The notes under the pieces: generated by a model | The model's database searches: none | Told to the model about the DNA's origin: nothing | Seen by the model: the letters and a program-made list of their open reading frames with translations, nothing else | Shown here: one piece after another, positions 1 to 10,093 of the stretch | Position numbering within the stretch: the stretch's first letter is position 1 | Layout: each line of letters starts with the position of its first letter | NCBI GenBank assembly: GCA_020402865.1 | Contig: JADBYT010000008.1 | Span: forward strand, 276,018-340,017 | From: Bacteroidota bacterium | GTDB taxonomy: Bacteria > Bacteroidota > Bacteroidia > Palsa-965 | Reading direction: 5' to 3' | Length of the DNA: 64,000 nt | Translations under genes and position numbers: made by a program

Positions 1-142
1 CAATGGATCCGAGAAATGGCGTAATACCAATCGAATGAAAAATCCGCTTGCTGAACTGGGCATGAGTTTCGGTAACCGAAAATGTCAAAACCAGTATCAG
101 AATGCAAATAAACCTGTTTGTTAATCTGAAATCGATGTGCAT
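1..142 (-). CDS. Secreted protein, N-terminal fragment (cut by window edge)
   Basis: An open frame begins with ATG at 142 on the minus strand and runs off the window start without a stop. Its first 29 or so residues look like a signal peptide: a few polar or basic residues, then a hydrophobic stretch (FICILILVLTFSV), then a likely signal peptidase site after THA, so the mature chain would start near QFSKRIFHS. Only 47 codons are visible, so no family can be named. An outer-membrane or secreted protein is an inference from the signal peptide alone. Confidence 0.55.
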   Translation of the reverse strand, partial: MHIDFRLTNRFICILILVLTFSVTETHAQFSKRIFHSIGITPFLGSI

Positions 143-287
143 GAGAAGCTGTTATTCATCAATTAAGACGGGAGAAAACAGAATGCGTTGCCTTAATATT
201 ATTTAGTTAAAAGTTTAGACTACGATTTAAATATAAGCCTATTCTCCGAATACCACAACACACAATTGCTGACCGGCAGAGACTAAT

Positions 288-959
288 TTACAGGTGGTAA
301 GATATGCTGCGATCTAAAGATCCGGTACTAAAATCAGCCCAAAACACTACAGGTTCATTCTTCAGCACATAATCTTCATCCAGCACCGACGCATTGATAA
401 ACAAAGTATCGTCAACCTGCACCTGTCCGTAAGCTTCATGGATATGGCCGCAGATATGCACACCCGGCTTTATTTCCTTTACTTTGAGCAATAAATCTTC
501 GCATCCTACCAGCTGCCCGCGAATGGTGCGGTCGTGAATGGAAAACACCGGGCCGTGTGTAATCAGAATATCCGTATCCGGCGGAATGAGTTGCCAGTGT
601 TTATCAATGTCCTTGCCCCGCTGCCGGTTAAAGGCCCAGTCGAAAAACCACGGCGACACCGGCGAACCCCAGATGTGTATGCCCTCAATCCGTACGCCAC
701 TATCGTTGAGGTAAATTACATCATCAGGAATCAGTGCGCGCACCTTTTCTTCAGGATATTGCTCAAATAGAAAATCATGATTCCCGGCAATGAATATTTT
801 GTATGTATAATCGAGCGATGAGAACCAATCCAGAAAACTCTTCACTTCATGTTCTTTTCCGCGCTTGCTTAAATCGCCTGCGTGAATAATTACATCGCCG
901 GGAGGAAGAATGAGTTTATCATGCTGGCCATGTGTATCGGAAATGGTGATGAATTTCAT
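288..959 (-). CDS. Calcineurin-like metallophosphoesterase
   Basis: A 223-residue protein with all the metal-binding motifs of the calcineurin-like phosphoesterase superfamily in order: SDTHG near residue 7, HAGDLS near 26, GNHDF near 60, THGPV near 135 and GHIHEAYG near 172. The family uses two metal ions to hydrolyse phosphomono- or phosphodiesters. The short single-domain form and the GHIHEAYG ending resemble the MPPED/UPF0046-like subgroup, some of which are cyclic-nucleotide phosphodiesterases; the substrate here is unknown. There is no signal peptide, so it is likely cytoplasmic. It is followed 19 bases upstream on the same strand by the CPCC protein, but no functional link is evident. 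Confidence 0.85.
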   Translation of the reverse strand: MKFITISDTHGQHDKLILPPGDVIIHAGDLSKRGKEHEVKSFLDWFSSLDYTYKIFIAGNHDFLFEQYPEEKVRALIPDDVIYLNDSGVRIEGIHIWGSPVSPWFFDWAFNRQRGKDIDKHWQLIPPDTDILITHGPVFSIHDRTIRGQLVGCEDLLLKVKEIKPGVHICGHIHEAYGQVQVDDTLFINASVLDEDYVLKNEPVVFWADFSTGSLDRSISYHL

Positions 960-978
960 GTTTACGATAAAATTAGCA

Positions 979-1257
979 TTACATTTTCTGCTTCCGGTTA
1001 ATTGCGCGCAATTCTGATTTTAACGGGCTACGCACATGAATTATCATCGCTTTTTCACAGGCTCCGAATTCTTCATAATTCTTCTGTGCCTCATTCAGTG
1101 ATACCCGGTTTGCCCCTCCGCTCAATTCCCTATTCTGATGTTGCAGCGGATCATCTTCCCAAAAACAAACAGGACAAATAAAATAGGTTCCTCCGGCTTT
1201 TTCAGGAAGTGTATTGTGTCTGCAACAAGGACAAGGATATTTTTTGCGTTTTCGCAT
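979..1257 (-). CDS. CPCC-type cysteine-rich small protein
   Basis: A 92-residue protein opening with a basic stretch and the signature CPCC (residues 9-12), followed by a second pair CPVC about 17 residues on and then WEDD. This matches the Cys-rich CPCC family, whose four cysteines probably bind one zinc ion. The conserved stretch around NRVSLNEAQKNYEEFGA is also typical of that family. Function is unknown. Members are often scattered singly among unrelated genes, as here, between a phosphoesterase and a DUF2200 protein. Confidence 0.75.
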   Translation of the reverse strand: MRKRKKYPCPCCRHNTLPEKAGGTYFICPVCFWEDDPLQHQNRELSGGANRVSLNEAQKNYEEFGACEKAMIIHVRSPLKSELRAINRKQKM

Positions 1258-1278
1258 AATTCAATAATATGTAGAAAA

Positions 1279-1641
1279 TCAGCTCCTCAAAATCTTCTCC
1301 AGCTTCTTCCCTTTCGCCAGTTCATCTACCAGTTTATCCAGATAACGCACCTGACGGGTAAGCGGATTATCAATTTCCTCAATGCGGTAACCGCAAATTA
1401 CACCGGTAATCAGATGCGCATTCGAATTAAGTGTGGCGCGATTGAAGAAAGTTTCGAATGTTACTTTTTCGTCGATGAGTGTTTGTAGTTGGGTTTCGCC
1501 GAAACCAGTGAGCCATTCAATCACCTGATGAAGTTCGGCCACCGTGCGTCCTTTGTTTTCGGCCTTTCTCACATAATGCGGATATACCGAAGCAAAAGTC
1601 ATTCTGGCAATGCGCTCATTGTGTTCGGAAGTGACTTTCAT
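1279..1641 (-). CDS. DUF2200 family protein
   Basis: A 120-residue soluble protein recognised as DUF2200 by its [19 protein letters not shown] start region, the [10 protein letters not shown] segment and the later [13 protein letters not shown] and [22 protein letters not shown] segments. The family covers nearly the whole chain. No catalytic residues are known and no function is assigned. It abuts the DUF1801 gene with 1 base between them on the same strand, so the two are probably co-transcribed. Confidence 0.8.
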   Translation of the reverse strand: MKVTSEHNERIARMTFASVYPHYVRKAENKGRTVAELHQVIEWLTGFGETQLQTLIDEKVTFETFFNRATLNSNAHLITGVICGYRIEEIDNPLTRQVRYLDKLVDELAKGKKLEKILRS

Positions 1642-1642
1642 G

Positions 1643-2035
1643 TTATTTCAGCCGTTCGAGTTTACCTTTGCGCTTCACTAAGTTTTTGTAATCCCACTGA
1701 ATGTTTCTCGATTTACTCAGCCAGCGGGACAGCTCAGCTGTAGCAATCTCAGAAGTATGGTTATAGAAAACCGATGCATCTTTAAACTTATCCCCTAACA
1801 CATTCAGATTTTCCTCCTCAAAACCGGCTCCGCTCCAGAACATAAGCCTGATGCCCTTTTTCTGCTTGCTGTAACCCACTATCGGATTACCGTCCAAAAA
1901 CCAAACCGGATGCGCATGCCAGATTTTGCTTTCGGCTTCGCTAAGTTCAGCGTCAATCAATTTGGCGAGTGTGTTACAGACTGCCTGATCTTCGTTTTCT
2001 TGCGCGTTGTTGTATGCAGAAATAGCGGTATTCAT
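1643..2035 (-). CDS. DUF1801 family protein
   Basis: A 130-residue protein resembling the DUF1801 (YdhG/YjbR-like) fold: the segment [21 protein letters not shown] followed by [12 protein letters not shown] is characteristic. The family is found as small stand-alone proteins in many bacteria and has no established activity. Its stop lies next to the start of the DUF2200 gene, so they form a likely two-gene unit. There is no signal peptide or membrane segment. Confidence 0.75.
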   Translation of the reverse strand: MNTAISAYNNAQENEDQAVCNTLAKLIDAELSEAESKIWHAHPVWFLDGNPIVGYSKQKKGIRLMFWSGAGFEEENLNVLGDKFKDASVFYNHTSEIATAELSRWLSKSRNIQWDYKNLVKRKGKLERLK

Positions 2036-2093
2036 ACAAAAAAGGATGAGTGATGTGTTTAACGAAGATAGAAAATTGCGGCTCAGGGAAAGG

Positions 2094-2429
2094 CTATTTC
2101 TTATCGCTCAATTGTTCAAAGTGTGCATGAAAGGTGTGCAGCGGCGCTATTTCCCCGGCATACATAAACACGCGCTGAAACGGATCTATTTCTGCGTCAA
2201 ACCTCACTCCCCCGTTCGGATAAACCCTGAAGGTAACTTTGAGCACGTTGCCGGCTTCTTCACACTTTTCAAGATCAAACGAAGTATTGAGCGGCAAAAT
2301 CATTTCGCCTGTTGCCGCAGAAATGCCAAAGCCCTTTACCCAATGACTCATTCTGAATTCATTGTCTTCGGTGAGAAGATTGAACTGCGCGTTGAAAACT
2401 GGATGTGTTTCGGCAAAGGGATTTTGCAT
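2094..2429 (-). CDS. Hypothetical protein
   Basis: An open frame of 111 codons from ATG at 2429. A longer version starting at TTG 2465 adds only 12 residues and is less likely. The protein is acidic, rich in aromatic and beta-forming residues (KVTFRVYPNGGVRFDAEIDPF), and has no signal peptide or membrane segment. I do not recognise a family. It is kept because its composition fits its neighbours and no competing frame is convincing, but it rests on the open frame alone. Confidence 0.55.
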   Translation of the reverse strand: MQNPFAETHPVFNAQFNLLTEDNEFRMSHWVKGFGISAATGEMILPLNTSFDLEKCEEAGNVLKVTFRVYPNGGVRFDAEIDPFQRVFMYAGEIAPLHTFHAHFEQLSDKK

Positions 2430-2568
2430 ATACAAGTATAGATTGATTTTAGCGATAAGAAACAATGCTGTAGTGGAAAGTGCACTTCAAAACAGTACTT
2501 TTCAAAACAGATTCAATATTACCTTAATCAGCAGTTACACATTGCCAGATGAAACAATACTTCCAAGG

Positions 2569-4185
2569 TTACTTTACAAATAATTTTTGCCGCGTTGAAT
2601 ACTGTCCTTCGCTTACTGAAAGAATATAACACCCGGCAGGAAGGCTACTGATGCTTAATTCCGTTTTTCCTGTCATGGCAAAAGCTCGCATTACCAGTTT
2701 ACCTGTGGCATCCAGAATTTGTATCTCGGCGCCGGGCGCACACTCTACATATACAAGTTCATCAGCAGGTTGCGGATAAACTGTAAAATCAGAAGCGTCA
2801 TCTGCCAATTGCGGCACAGATACAGTTACACACAGTGAGTCAATTTCCGACTGCGGAAGGTAGCCTGTGCGAAATACATCGTGCCGGAACATAAGCCATT
2901 CGGGGCAACTGCCGGCGCCGGCTTCAATCATAAATGCTTTCCCAGTGTTCAGCGAATCGGGTGTGTAGGTGCCGTAGCCCGCTACCACAAATACATCCAT
3001 CGTTCCGTTCCTGTCGAAATCAGCCACCAGCGGGCCGTGATCGACAAGCAAATAAGGCAATCCGGGCGGGAACTGCGGAAAGAGATTAAGGTTCCACAGT
3101 AATCCGTTGTATGGCTCAACCGCAATTACTTCGCCCATAAAATAGCCCGCTACAAGGTCAAGCGTATCGTTCCCGTTTATATCGGCAATGGCACATCCTC
3201 TGAACGATGAAAACGTGGTTGAATACGACCATTCTGTACTGCCTGTAATGCCGTCAAGTACCCATATCCGTTCATCAAATGTGACCCAATCATTATTCGT
3301 AACCACTACTTCAAGCGAACCGTCGCCGTCTAAATCCGCCACAGACAATGCAGCCATGCAACTCTTAGGAATACTTCTCGACCACAACACCGAACCATTT
3401 TGCACATTGAGCGCACGCACCAGACCATTGTTCGAACCAATTACATATTCCAGATCGCCATTCCCGTCCACATCAGCCACTGCGCCGCCATGATAAGCAT
3501 TGTACGTTGAAGAGTCAGTGGTAAAGTTTGTCCAGATTGTATCTTCCGACACATAATCATAAGCCCACACATACAATCCGTTTAAGTTGTAGTGGCTGGC
3601 CATGATGATGTCTAATCGTCCGTCGGTATTCACATCCACCAAAGCAGGTTCGGTTTGAATGGTGGAGCCATTGGGATCAACCTGAATGGTTTTGTTTACC
3701 GTTCCGTTTTCGCCGTTTACAATGCGCAACTGCCCGTTGAAATTGCAGAAGAAAATTTCGGGAAAGGGATCAGCATCAATGTTTGCCACAACTGGCGGCG
3801 AATCGCCTCCGCCCGAAGGCACACTCCAGATTAATTGTCCGCTGGCTCCGTTAATACAAAACAAGGTTGGATTGCAGGAACCGTTCACGATTACGTCAAG
3901 CGTATCATCGTTGTTTACATCGTAAATTAACGGAGCTACATCACCGCATCCGCCAATATCAAAAATCCACTTCACTGACCCATCTTCGGCATTGAGGCAA
4001 TGCGCTTTGCCATCGTTGGTATAGGTGGTAAATACAATTTCGTAGTAACCATCCCCATCCATATCAGCCGCAGCCGACGAGCCAAAAGCGGGTGCAGTGA
4101 GCGGGTATGTCCAGTCGATTGAAGGGATCTGAGCAACCAGCGAACTCGCCAGAAATAATGCAGGAAAGAGTAAACGGAGGTTCAT
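2569..4185 (-). CDS. FG-GAP/VCBS-repeat secreted protein with T9SS sorting domain
   Basis: A 538-residue protein starting at ATG 4185 with the signal peptide MNLRLLFPALFLASSLVAQ. An in-frame start at 4263 is rejected because it begins inside the U-tract of the citrate synthase terminator. The body carries repeated calcium-loop motifs of the FG-GAP/VCBS type (DMDGDGYYEIVF, DVNNDDTLDVIV, DVNTDGRLDIIM, DVDGNGDLEYVI, DLDGDGSLEVVV, DINGNDTLDLVA, DFDRNGTMDVFV), which form an integrin-alpha-like beta-propeller. The last 75 or so residues (TVYPQPADELVYV, then ILDATGK, LSISSLPAGCYILSV and QKLFVK) are a Por-type T9SS sorting domain. It is therefore exported by type IX secretion and probably anchored at the cell surface; its ligand is unknown. 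Confidence 0.9.
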   Translation of the reverse strand: MNLRLLFPALFLASSLVAQIPSIDWTYPLTAPAFGSSAAADMDGDGYYEIVFTTYTNDGKAHCLNAEDGSVKWIFDIGGCGDVAPLIYDVNNDDTLDVIVNGSCNPTLFCINGASGQLIWSVPSGGGDSPPVVANIDADPFPEIFFCNFNGQLRIVNGENGTVNKTIQVDPNGSTIQTEPALVDVNTDGRLDIIMASHYNLNGLYVWAYDYVSEDTIWTNFTTDSSTYNAYHGGAVADVDGNGDLEYVIGSNNGLVRALNVQNGSVLWSRSIPKSCMAALSVADLDGDGSLEVVVTNNDWVTFDERIWVLDGITGSTEWSYSTTFSSFRGCAIADINGNDTLDLVAGYFMGEVIAVEPYNGLLWNLNLFPQFPPGLPYLLVDHGPLVADFDRNGTMDVFVVAGYGTYTPDSLNTGKAFMIEAGAGSCPEWLMFRHDVFRTGYLPQSEIDSLCVTVSVPQLADDASDFTVYPQPADELVYVECAPGAEIQILDATGKLVMRAFAMTGKTELSISSLPAGCYILSVSEGQYSTRQKLFVK

Positions 4186-4263
4186 ACTGGTAATGTACAA
4201 ATTAAGTGTTGCATTTCTTATGCTGGTTATCAGTGAAAAAGTTACAGGAAGTTTTTTTTGCAT

Positions 4264-4298
4264 AAAAAAACTCCTGCCTCAATAATGAGGCAGGAGTT
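4264..4298 (-). terminator. Intrinsic terminator of citrate synthase gene
   Basis: A perfect 13-bp inverted repeat (4269-4281 with 4286-4298) closes a four-base loop and is followed on the minus strand by seven U residues. It sits 22 bases after the citrate synthase stop, so it ends that transcript. It also separates that gene from the FG-GAP gene. Confidence 0.9.
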
Positions 4299-4320
4299 GA
4301 CATATAGCAGTACAATCAAA

Positions 4321-5646
4321 TTACGCGTTTACAGCTGCAATTTTTTTCTTGATACCTTCTGTGGTAATAGAACCCGGACGCTCAATCGGATGACCGAGGG
4401 CGCGATCCCAGATGAGTGACGCAAGTACACCAAGCGCACGAGATACACCGAAAAGAACGGTGTAAAAATCAAACTCGGTGATACCAAAGTGCATAAGCAG
4501 CGCGCCCGAATGAGCATCTACGTTCGGCCAGGGGTTTTTGATTTTGCCTGTGCCTTCGAGAATGGGCGGTGCTACTTTATAAACCATCTGCACAATTTCG
4601 CAGAGATTATCTACACCATACGGCTCTTTGATGTAGCGGTTGTAGAAATCCTGCTGTGCGCTGAAACGCGGATCGGTTTTGCGCAGTACGGCGTGACCGT
4701 AACCGGGCACTACACGGCCAGCTTCGAGGGTTTCTTTGATGTAGGTGGCAATCTGCTCTTCGGTGGGAAGTTCAGCGCCAATTTCTTCGCGCATTTTCAG
4801 AATCCACGCAATTACTTCCTGGTTGGCGAGGCCGTGCAGCGGACCGGCAAGGCCGTTCATGCCTGCAGCAAATGCGAGATAAGGGTCGCTCAGTGCCGAG
4901 CCTACGAGGTGAGTAGTATGTGCGCTTACATTACCGCCTTCGTGGTCGGCGTGAATGGTCATGTACAAACGCATCAGGCGCTTCACATCAAACGCATCGT
5001 AGCCCATCATGTGCGCCAGGTTGGCCGCCCAGTCGAGTTTGGGATCAGGTTCAATGTGTTCGTTGTTGTGATATTTTTTGCGGTAGATGTAAGCAGCTAC
5101 GCGGGGCAAACGTGCAATAAGATTCATTGAATCTTCGTACACATAATCCCAATAATCCTTTTTACCCACACCTTCGCGGTATGCTTTAGCAAACAGCGAT
5201 TCGGTTTGCATGGCCATAACCGCAATGCTGAACATGGTCATGGGGTGTGTGCTTGCCGGCAGTTTATCAAGTGTATCAAACACATGCTTGGGCACAATTG
5301 CGCGGCGCGCCCAGTTGTTGCTGATGTCGTATGCTTCTTCTTTGGTGGGCAGTTCGCCTACAAGCATGAGGTAGAAAATACCTTCGGGCAGCGGTTCGGT
5401 ACCGTTGGGTGCCTTGGGCAGTTTTTCACGTAATTCAGGAATGGAGTAACCACGGAAACGAATGCCTTCTTCAGCATCGAGCTTCGAGGTTTCGGTTACC
5501 AGGCCGGTAATGCCTTTCATGCCCTGATACACCTGCGCCACGGTGTATTCGCCTAATTTCACATCACCGTGTTCTTTGATGATGTTCTTTACTTCGGCCG
5601 CCATCGGCCGCGCTTTTTCAATAAATTTTTCCTTCAAACTGTCCAT
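4321..5646 (-). CDS. gltA: Citrate synthase, mitochondrial/eukaryotic type
   Basis: Condenses acetyl-CoA with oxaloacetate to citrate, the first step of the TCA cycle, in the cytoplasm. The ATG start at 5646 gives 441 residues; a TTG 17 codons upstream is possible. The catalytic triad is visible: His271 in GLAGPLHGLANQE, His318 in VPGYGHAVLRK and Asp377 in NVDAHSGALL, at nearly the same numbers as in the animal enzyme. Long segments such as DHEGGNVSAHTTHLVGS, DPYLAFAAGMNGLAG and GIRFRGYSIPE are those of the mitochondrial family, not of the hexameric NADH-regulated bacterial type. So this is probably a dimeric, non-NADH-inhibited enzyme. It follows eno and carA on the same strand after a 251-base gap. 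Confidence 0.95.
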   Translation of the reverse strand: MDSLKEKFIEKARPMAAEVKNIIKEHGDVKLGEYTVAQVYQGMKGITGLVTETSKLDAEEGIRFRGYSIPELREKLPKAPNGTEPLPEGIFYLMLVGELPTKEEAYDISNNWARRAIVPKHVFDTLDKLPASTHPMTMFSIAVMAMQTESLFAKAYREGVGKKDYWDYVYEDSMNLIARLPRVAAYIYRKKYHNNEHIEPDPKLDWAANLAHMMGYDAFDVKRLMRLYMTIHADHEGGNVSAHTTHLVGSALSDPYLAFAAGMNGLAGPLHGLANQEVIAWILKMREEIGAELPTEEQIATYIKETLEAGRVVPGYGHAVLRKTDPRFSAQQDFYNRYIKEPYGVDNLCEIVQMVYKVAPPILEGTGKIKNPWPNVDAHSGALLMHFGITEFDFYTVLFGVSRALGVLASLIWDRALGHPIERPGSITTEGIKKKIAAVNA

Positions 5647-5832
5647 AATGTCCGAGTCGCCTTTGCCGGATTGTGCTGTTTTTGTGTATTTGCTCAAAAG
5701 CCCTTAAAAGTAGGGAGCAAGAAACGTTTGTGCAACCTTTCGCGGCGTTTTTGTGAAACTTTTGTAATAACAATCTGCACCGCTAAAAGTTTGAGCCTGC
5801 ACGGGCGTATCTGCTTCGTATTTCCTGCAATA

Positions 5833-5867
5833 GTAAGGCACCAATACCTTTCGGTACGGTGCCTTAC
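5833..5867 (-). terminator. Strong hairpin without U-tract between eno and citrate synthase
   Basis: A 10-bp perfect inverted repeat (5833-5842 with 5858-5867) contains a second inner 4-bp pairing (TACC with GGTA around TTTC), giving a long hairpin 31 bases after the enolase stop. No run of U follows on either strand. It could be an atypical terminator, an mRNA 3'-end protector or a processing site; termination is an inference from its position. Confidence 0.5.
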
Positions 5868-5897
5868 AAGGAATTAATGCGCATTTAAGCCGCCGCC

Positions 5898-7208
<1,311 letters not shown>

Positions 7209-7220
7209 TCAATGGTTAGA

Positions 7221-8366
7221 TCAGGCATGAACGGGTGCTTTCACCGCATTCATGTTTTCCACAAACTGGTCAAACAGGTAACGCGCATCGTGTGGCCCCG
7301 GATTGGCTTCGGGGTGATACTGCACACAGAACACGTTTTTTACGCGGTGGCGCAGGCCTTCAATGGTGTTATCGTTCAGGTTGATGTGGGTAATTTCTAT
7401 GTCGGGATTGTTGGCCACATCTTCTGCTTTCACCGCAAAACCGTGGTTTTGCGAAGTAACTTCTGATTTTCCGGTGATGAGGTTTTTAACCGGATGGTTA
7501 ATGCCGCGGTGCCCGTTGTGCATTTTGTAAGTGCTCAGTCCGAATGCCTGTGCAATGAGCTGATGCCCGAGGCAAATGCCAAACACCGGTGTACCGCTGT
7601 CGATCAGGGCTTTTACCGTAGCTGTTTCGTTAGGCATTACGCCCGGATCGCCGGGGCCGTTAGAAATCATGTAGCCATCAGCCCCCCAGGCCATAATTTC
7701 GGCTGCAGGTGTGTGCATGGGGAATACTTTCACAAAGCAGCCGCGCTCGGTGAGGCAGCGTACAATGTTTGTTTTCACGCCAAGATCAAGCAGGGCTACT
7801 TTCAGCGGTGCGTCGGCATTACCGGCCGTGTAGGCTTCTTTAGTGGAAACTTTCGACGAAAGCTCCAGACCGGCCATCGAGGGCACTTTGGCCAGTTCGG
7901 CCTTGAGGCTTTCCACATCGAGGTTGCTGCTCGAAATAATGGCGTTCATGGCGCCGCGCTGGCGGATGTGGCGCACAATAGCGCGTGTATCCACTTCGCA
8001 AATACCCACCACACCCTGCTCCACGAAATAATCGCGGATAGATTTGTGCGCACCGGGGCGGGAGTAGATTTCGGAGAACTTCTTGCACACCAGGCCGGCA
8101 ATTTTAATTGAGCCTGACTCCACTTCGTCGTTGTGGATGCCGTAGTTGCCAATGTGTACGCTGGCCGCAGTTAAAATCTGGCCATAGTAGGAAGGATCGG
8201 TAAAGATTTCCTGATAACCGGTCATGCCGGTATTGAAGCAAATTTCGCCGGTAGTAGTTCCAATGGCTCCGGCGGCTTTACCGTGAAACACGGTTCCGTC
8301 TTCGAGCACCAGCACGGCGGGCGGCAGGGCGGTGTATTTAAGGCGGTGTGATTTTGTTTCTTCCAC
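7221..8366 (-). CDS. carA: Carbamoyl-phosphate synthase small (glutaminase) subunit
   Basis: Hydrolyses glutamine and channels ammonia to CarB for carbamoyl phosphate synthesis, which feeds pyrimidines and arginine. The 381-residue chain has the N-terminal small-subunit domain (LEDGTVFHGKAAG, FNTGMTGYQEIFTDPSY) and a C-terminal class I glutamine amidotransferase domain with the nucleophile Cys in FGICLGHQ and the His-Glu pair in YHPEANPGP. carB is not in the window. The gene follows the rplQ terminator and precedes eno by 33 bases; no separate promoter was identified between the terminator and the start. Confidence 0.97.
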   Translation of the reverse strand: MEETKSHRLKYTALPPAVLVLEDGTVFHGKAAGAIGTTTGEICFNTGMTGYQEIFTDPSYYGQILTAASVHIGNYGIHNDEVESGSIKIAGLVCKKFSEIYSRPGAHKSIRDYFVEQGVVGICEVDTRAIVRHIRQRGAMNAIISSSNLDVESLKAELAKVPSMAGLELSSKVSTKEAYTAGNADAPLKVALLDLGVKTNIVRCLTERGCFVKVFPMHTPAAEIMAWGADGYMISNGPGDPGVMPNETATVKALIDSGTPVFGICLGHQLIAQAFGLSTYKMHNGHRGINHPVKNLITGKSEVTSQNHGFAVKAEDVANNPDIEITHINLNDNTIEGLRHRVKNVFCVQYHPEANPGPHDARYLFDQFVENMNAVKAPVHA

Positions 8367-8390
8367 GAGTTGTTTTGGTTTTTCAGATAA

Positions 8391-8429
8391 AAAAAACGGG
8401 ATGAGGCAAAATTACCCGATCCCGTTTTT
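8391..8429 (-). terminator. Terminator at the end of the ribosomal-protein operon
   Basis: The inverted repeat AAAAACGGGAT (8392-8402) with ATCCCGTTTTT (8419-8429) flanks a 16-base loop and, on the minus strand, ends in a U-run. It lies 26 bases after the rplQ stop and 26 bases before the carA start, so it probably ends or attenuates the str-S10-spc-alpha transcript before carA. The symmetric A/T flanks would also allow termination in the other direction. Confidence 0.8.
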
Positions 8430-8454
8430 GTGTTGAAATCAACTTGCTGACAAC

Positions 8455-8958
8455 TTATTCACCTGCGTTTTCGGTTGAAGTTTCAGCGGTGCCTTCGGCT
8501 TTCTTGGTTTTACCACGGCCACGGCGTGTTGTTTTGGCTTTCTTGCCATCCGATTTGCTGTTGAGCAGGAGTTCATTGTAGTCCACAAGCTCAATGAGGC
8601 ACATATCGGCGCTGTCGCCACGACGGCGTGCAGCGGGGCTCGGGTTTACCGAGAGGCTGTAGCGGATAATGCGGGTGTAACCACCGGCGCGTGTAGCTAC
8701 TTTCGGACCTACTTCTTTGAAGAGTTCGGTTACGGCTTCTTTGCTCTGGAGGTAGCTGAACACTGTACGACGGTTGTGCTGGCTGTCGTCTTTTGCGCGG
8801 GTAATGAGCGGCTCCACGTAGCTGCGGAGGGCTTTAGCTTTGGCAACCGTGGTATTGATCCGCTTGTGCATGATCAGCGAACTTGCGAGGTTCGACATCA
8901 GGGCAGCGCGGTGGCCGTCCTTGCGTCCCAGGTGGTTGTTTTTGTTACCGTGTCTCAT
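8455..8958 (-). CDS. rplQ: 50S ribosomal protein L17 (bL17)
   Basis: The last gene of the alpha segment. The first 120 or so residues are standard L17 ([19 protein letters not shown], later TRIIRY and [19 protein letters not shown]). A C-terminal extension of roughly 40 residues, first basic ([15 protein letters not shown]) then acidic and Ser/Thr-rich, makes it 167 residues against about 127 in E. coli. Such tails are common in Bacteroidota L17. L17 sits at the base of the large subunit near the exit tunnel. Confidence 0.97.
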   Translation of the reverse strand: MRHGNKNNHLGRKDGHRAALMSNLASSLIMHKRINTTVAKAKALRSYVEPLITRAKDDSQHNRRTVFSYLQSKEAVTELFKEVGPKVATRAGGYTRIIRYSLSVNPSPAARRRGDSADMCLIELVDYNELLLNSKSDGKKAKTTRRGRGKTKKAEGTAETSTENAGE

Positions 8959-9022
8959 GGTCGGTTATTCGGTGTTGTATCAGCTATGCGTCACCTCACG
9001 GTTGCACGGCCGAATTTTGGTA

Positions 9023-10015
9023 TTAGTCTTTATCGAGTTTGTACTTCACCACGTTCATGCCGAAGTGCAGGCCTTTGCTGGCTACGAGTTCTTCAAGCTC
9101 GGTGAGTGATTTCTTACCGAAGTTGCGGAACTTCAGAAGATCGTTTTTGTTGAAAGAAACGAGGTCGCCAAGGGTTTCCACGTCGGCCGCCTTGAGGCAG
9201 TTCAGCGCACGTACGGAAAGATCCATATCAACCAGTTTGGTTTTGAGCAACTGGCGCATGTGCAGCGAATCTTCATCAAACTCTTCGCTTGAAGCCTTCT
9301 CTACCGTGTCAAGAGTGATCTTGTCGTCTGAGAACAGCATGAAGTGGTGGATGAGGATTTTGGCCGCTTCCTTGAGTGCATCTTTCGGGTGGATCGAGCC
9401 GTCGGTAACGATTTCCATTACCAGCTTCTCATAGTCGGTTTTCTGCTCTACACGGTAGTTTTCCACGGCGTATTTCACGTTGCGGATGGGTGTGTAGATG
9501 GCATCAATCGGAATGAGACCGATAGGAGCGTTAACCGGCTTGTTTTCTTCGGCGGGTACATAGCCGCGGCCTTTCTCGATGGTGAGCTCAATTTTGAGTT
9601 TCACCGAAGGCTCCATGTTGCAGATCACGAAATCGGGATTGAGCACCTGGAAGCCTGAAGTAAATTTACCGATATCGCCGGCAGTGAGCTGAGTTTTGCC
9701 GGTGATGTTCACCACCACTTTCTCACTTTCGGTTGATTCGATCTGGCGCTTGAAACGCACCTGCTTGAAGTTAAGAACGATCTCGGTAACGTCTTCCATT
9801 ACGCCTTTGATCGTTGAGAACTCGTGCTCCACACCTTCGATACGGATGGTCGTGATGGCGTAGCCTTCGAGCGACGAGAGCAGGATGCGGCGAAGCGCGT
9901 TACCGATAGTGATGCCGTAGCCCGGCTCCAGCGGACGAAACTCGAAGAGGCCTTCGGTTTCGCTTGACTGGATCATGATCACCTTATCGGGTTTCTGAAA
10001 TGCGAGGATGCCCAT
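9023..10015 (-). CDS. rpoA: DNA-directed RNA polymerase alpha subunit
   Basis: Scaffold for RNA polymerase assembly and contact point for activators. Start chosen at ATG 10015 ([12 protein letters not shown]), giving 330 residues, the usual length; a longer frame reaching 10090 only adds a non-homologous leader. The N-terminal dimerisation domain shows [25 protein letters not shown] sequence around residues 25-45. The C-terminal domain (about 255-320) shows [20 protein letters not shown] and the helix-hairpin region [14 protein letters not shown]. It lies between rpsD and rplQ as in the classic alpha operon. Confidence 0.98.
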   Translation of the reverse strand: MGILAFQKPDKVIMIQSSETEGLFEFRPLEPGYGITIGNALRRILLSSLEGYAITTIRIEGVEHEFSTIKGVMEDVTEIVLNFKQVRFKRQIESTESEKVVVNITGKTQLTAGDIGKFTSGFQVLNPDFVICNMEPSVKLKIELTIEKGRGYVPAEENKPVNAPIGLIPIDAIYTPIRNVKYAVENYRVEQKTDYEKLVMEIVTDGSIHPKDALKEAAKILIHHFMLFSDDKITLDTVEKASSEEFDEDSLHMRQLLKTKLVDMDLSVRALNCLKAADVETLGDLVSFNKNDLLKFRNFGKKSLTELEELVASKGLHFGMNVVKYKLDKD

Positions 10016-10093
10016 AGTGGTTCTCCGTTGTATGCGGTTGATGTTCGGTTTTAATTGGTGGAGGCTGTTTACGCCGCCTCCCCGCGCCACTCA

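Noticed and set aside
4186..4263. A 26-residue N-terminal extension of the FG-GAP protein
   Set aside because: It would start within the U-tract of the citrate synthase terminator and put a long leader before a normal signal peptide; ATG 4185 gives a clean secretion signal.
4489..5130. A 213-codon open frame opposite citrate synthase
   Set aside because: It mirrors the conserved catalytic region of citrate synthase and has no features of its own.
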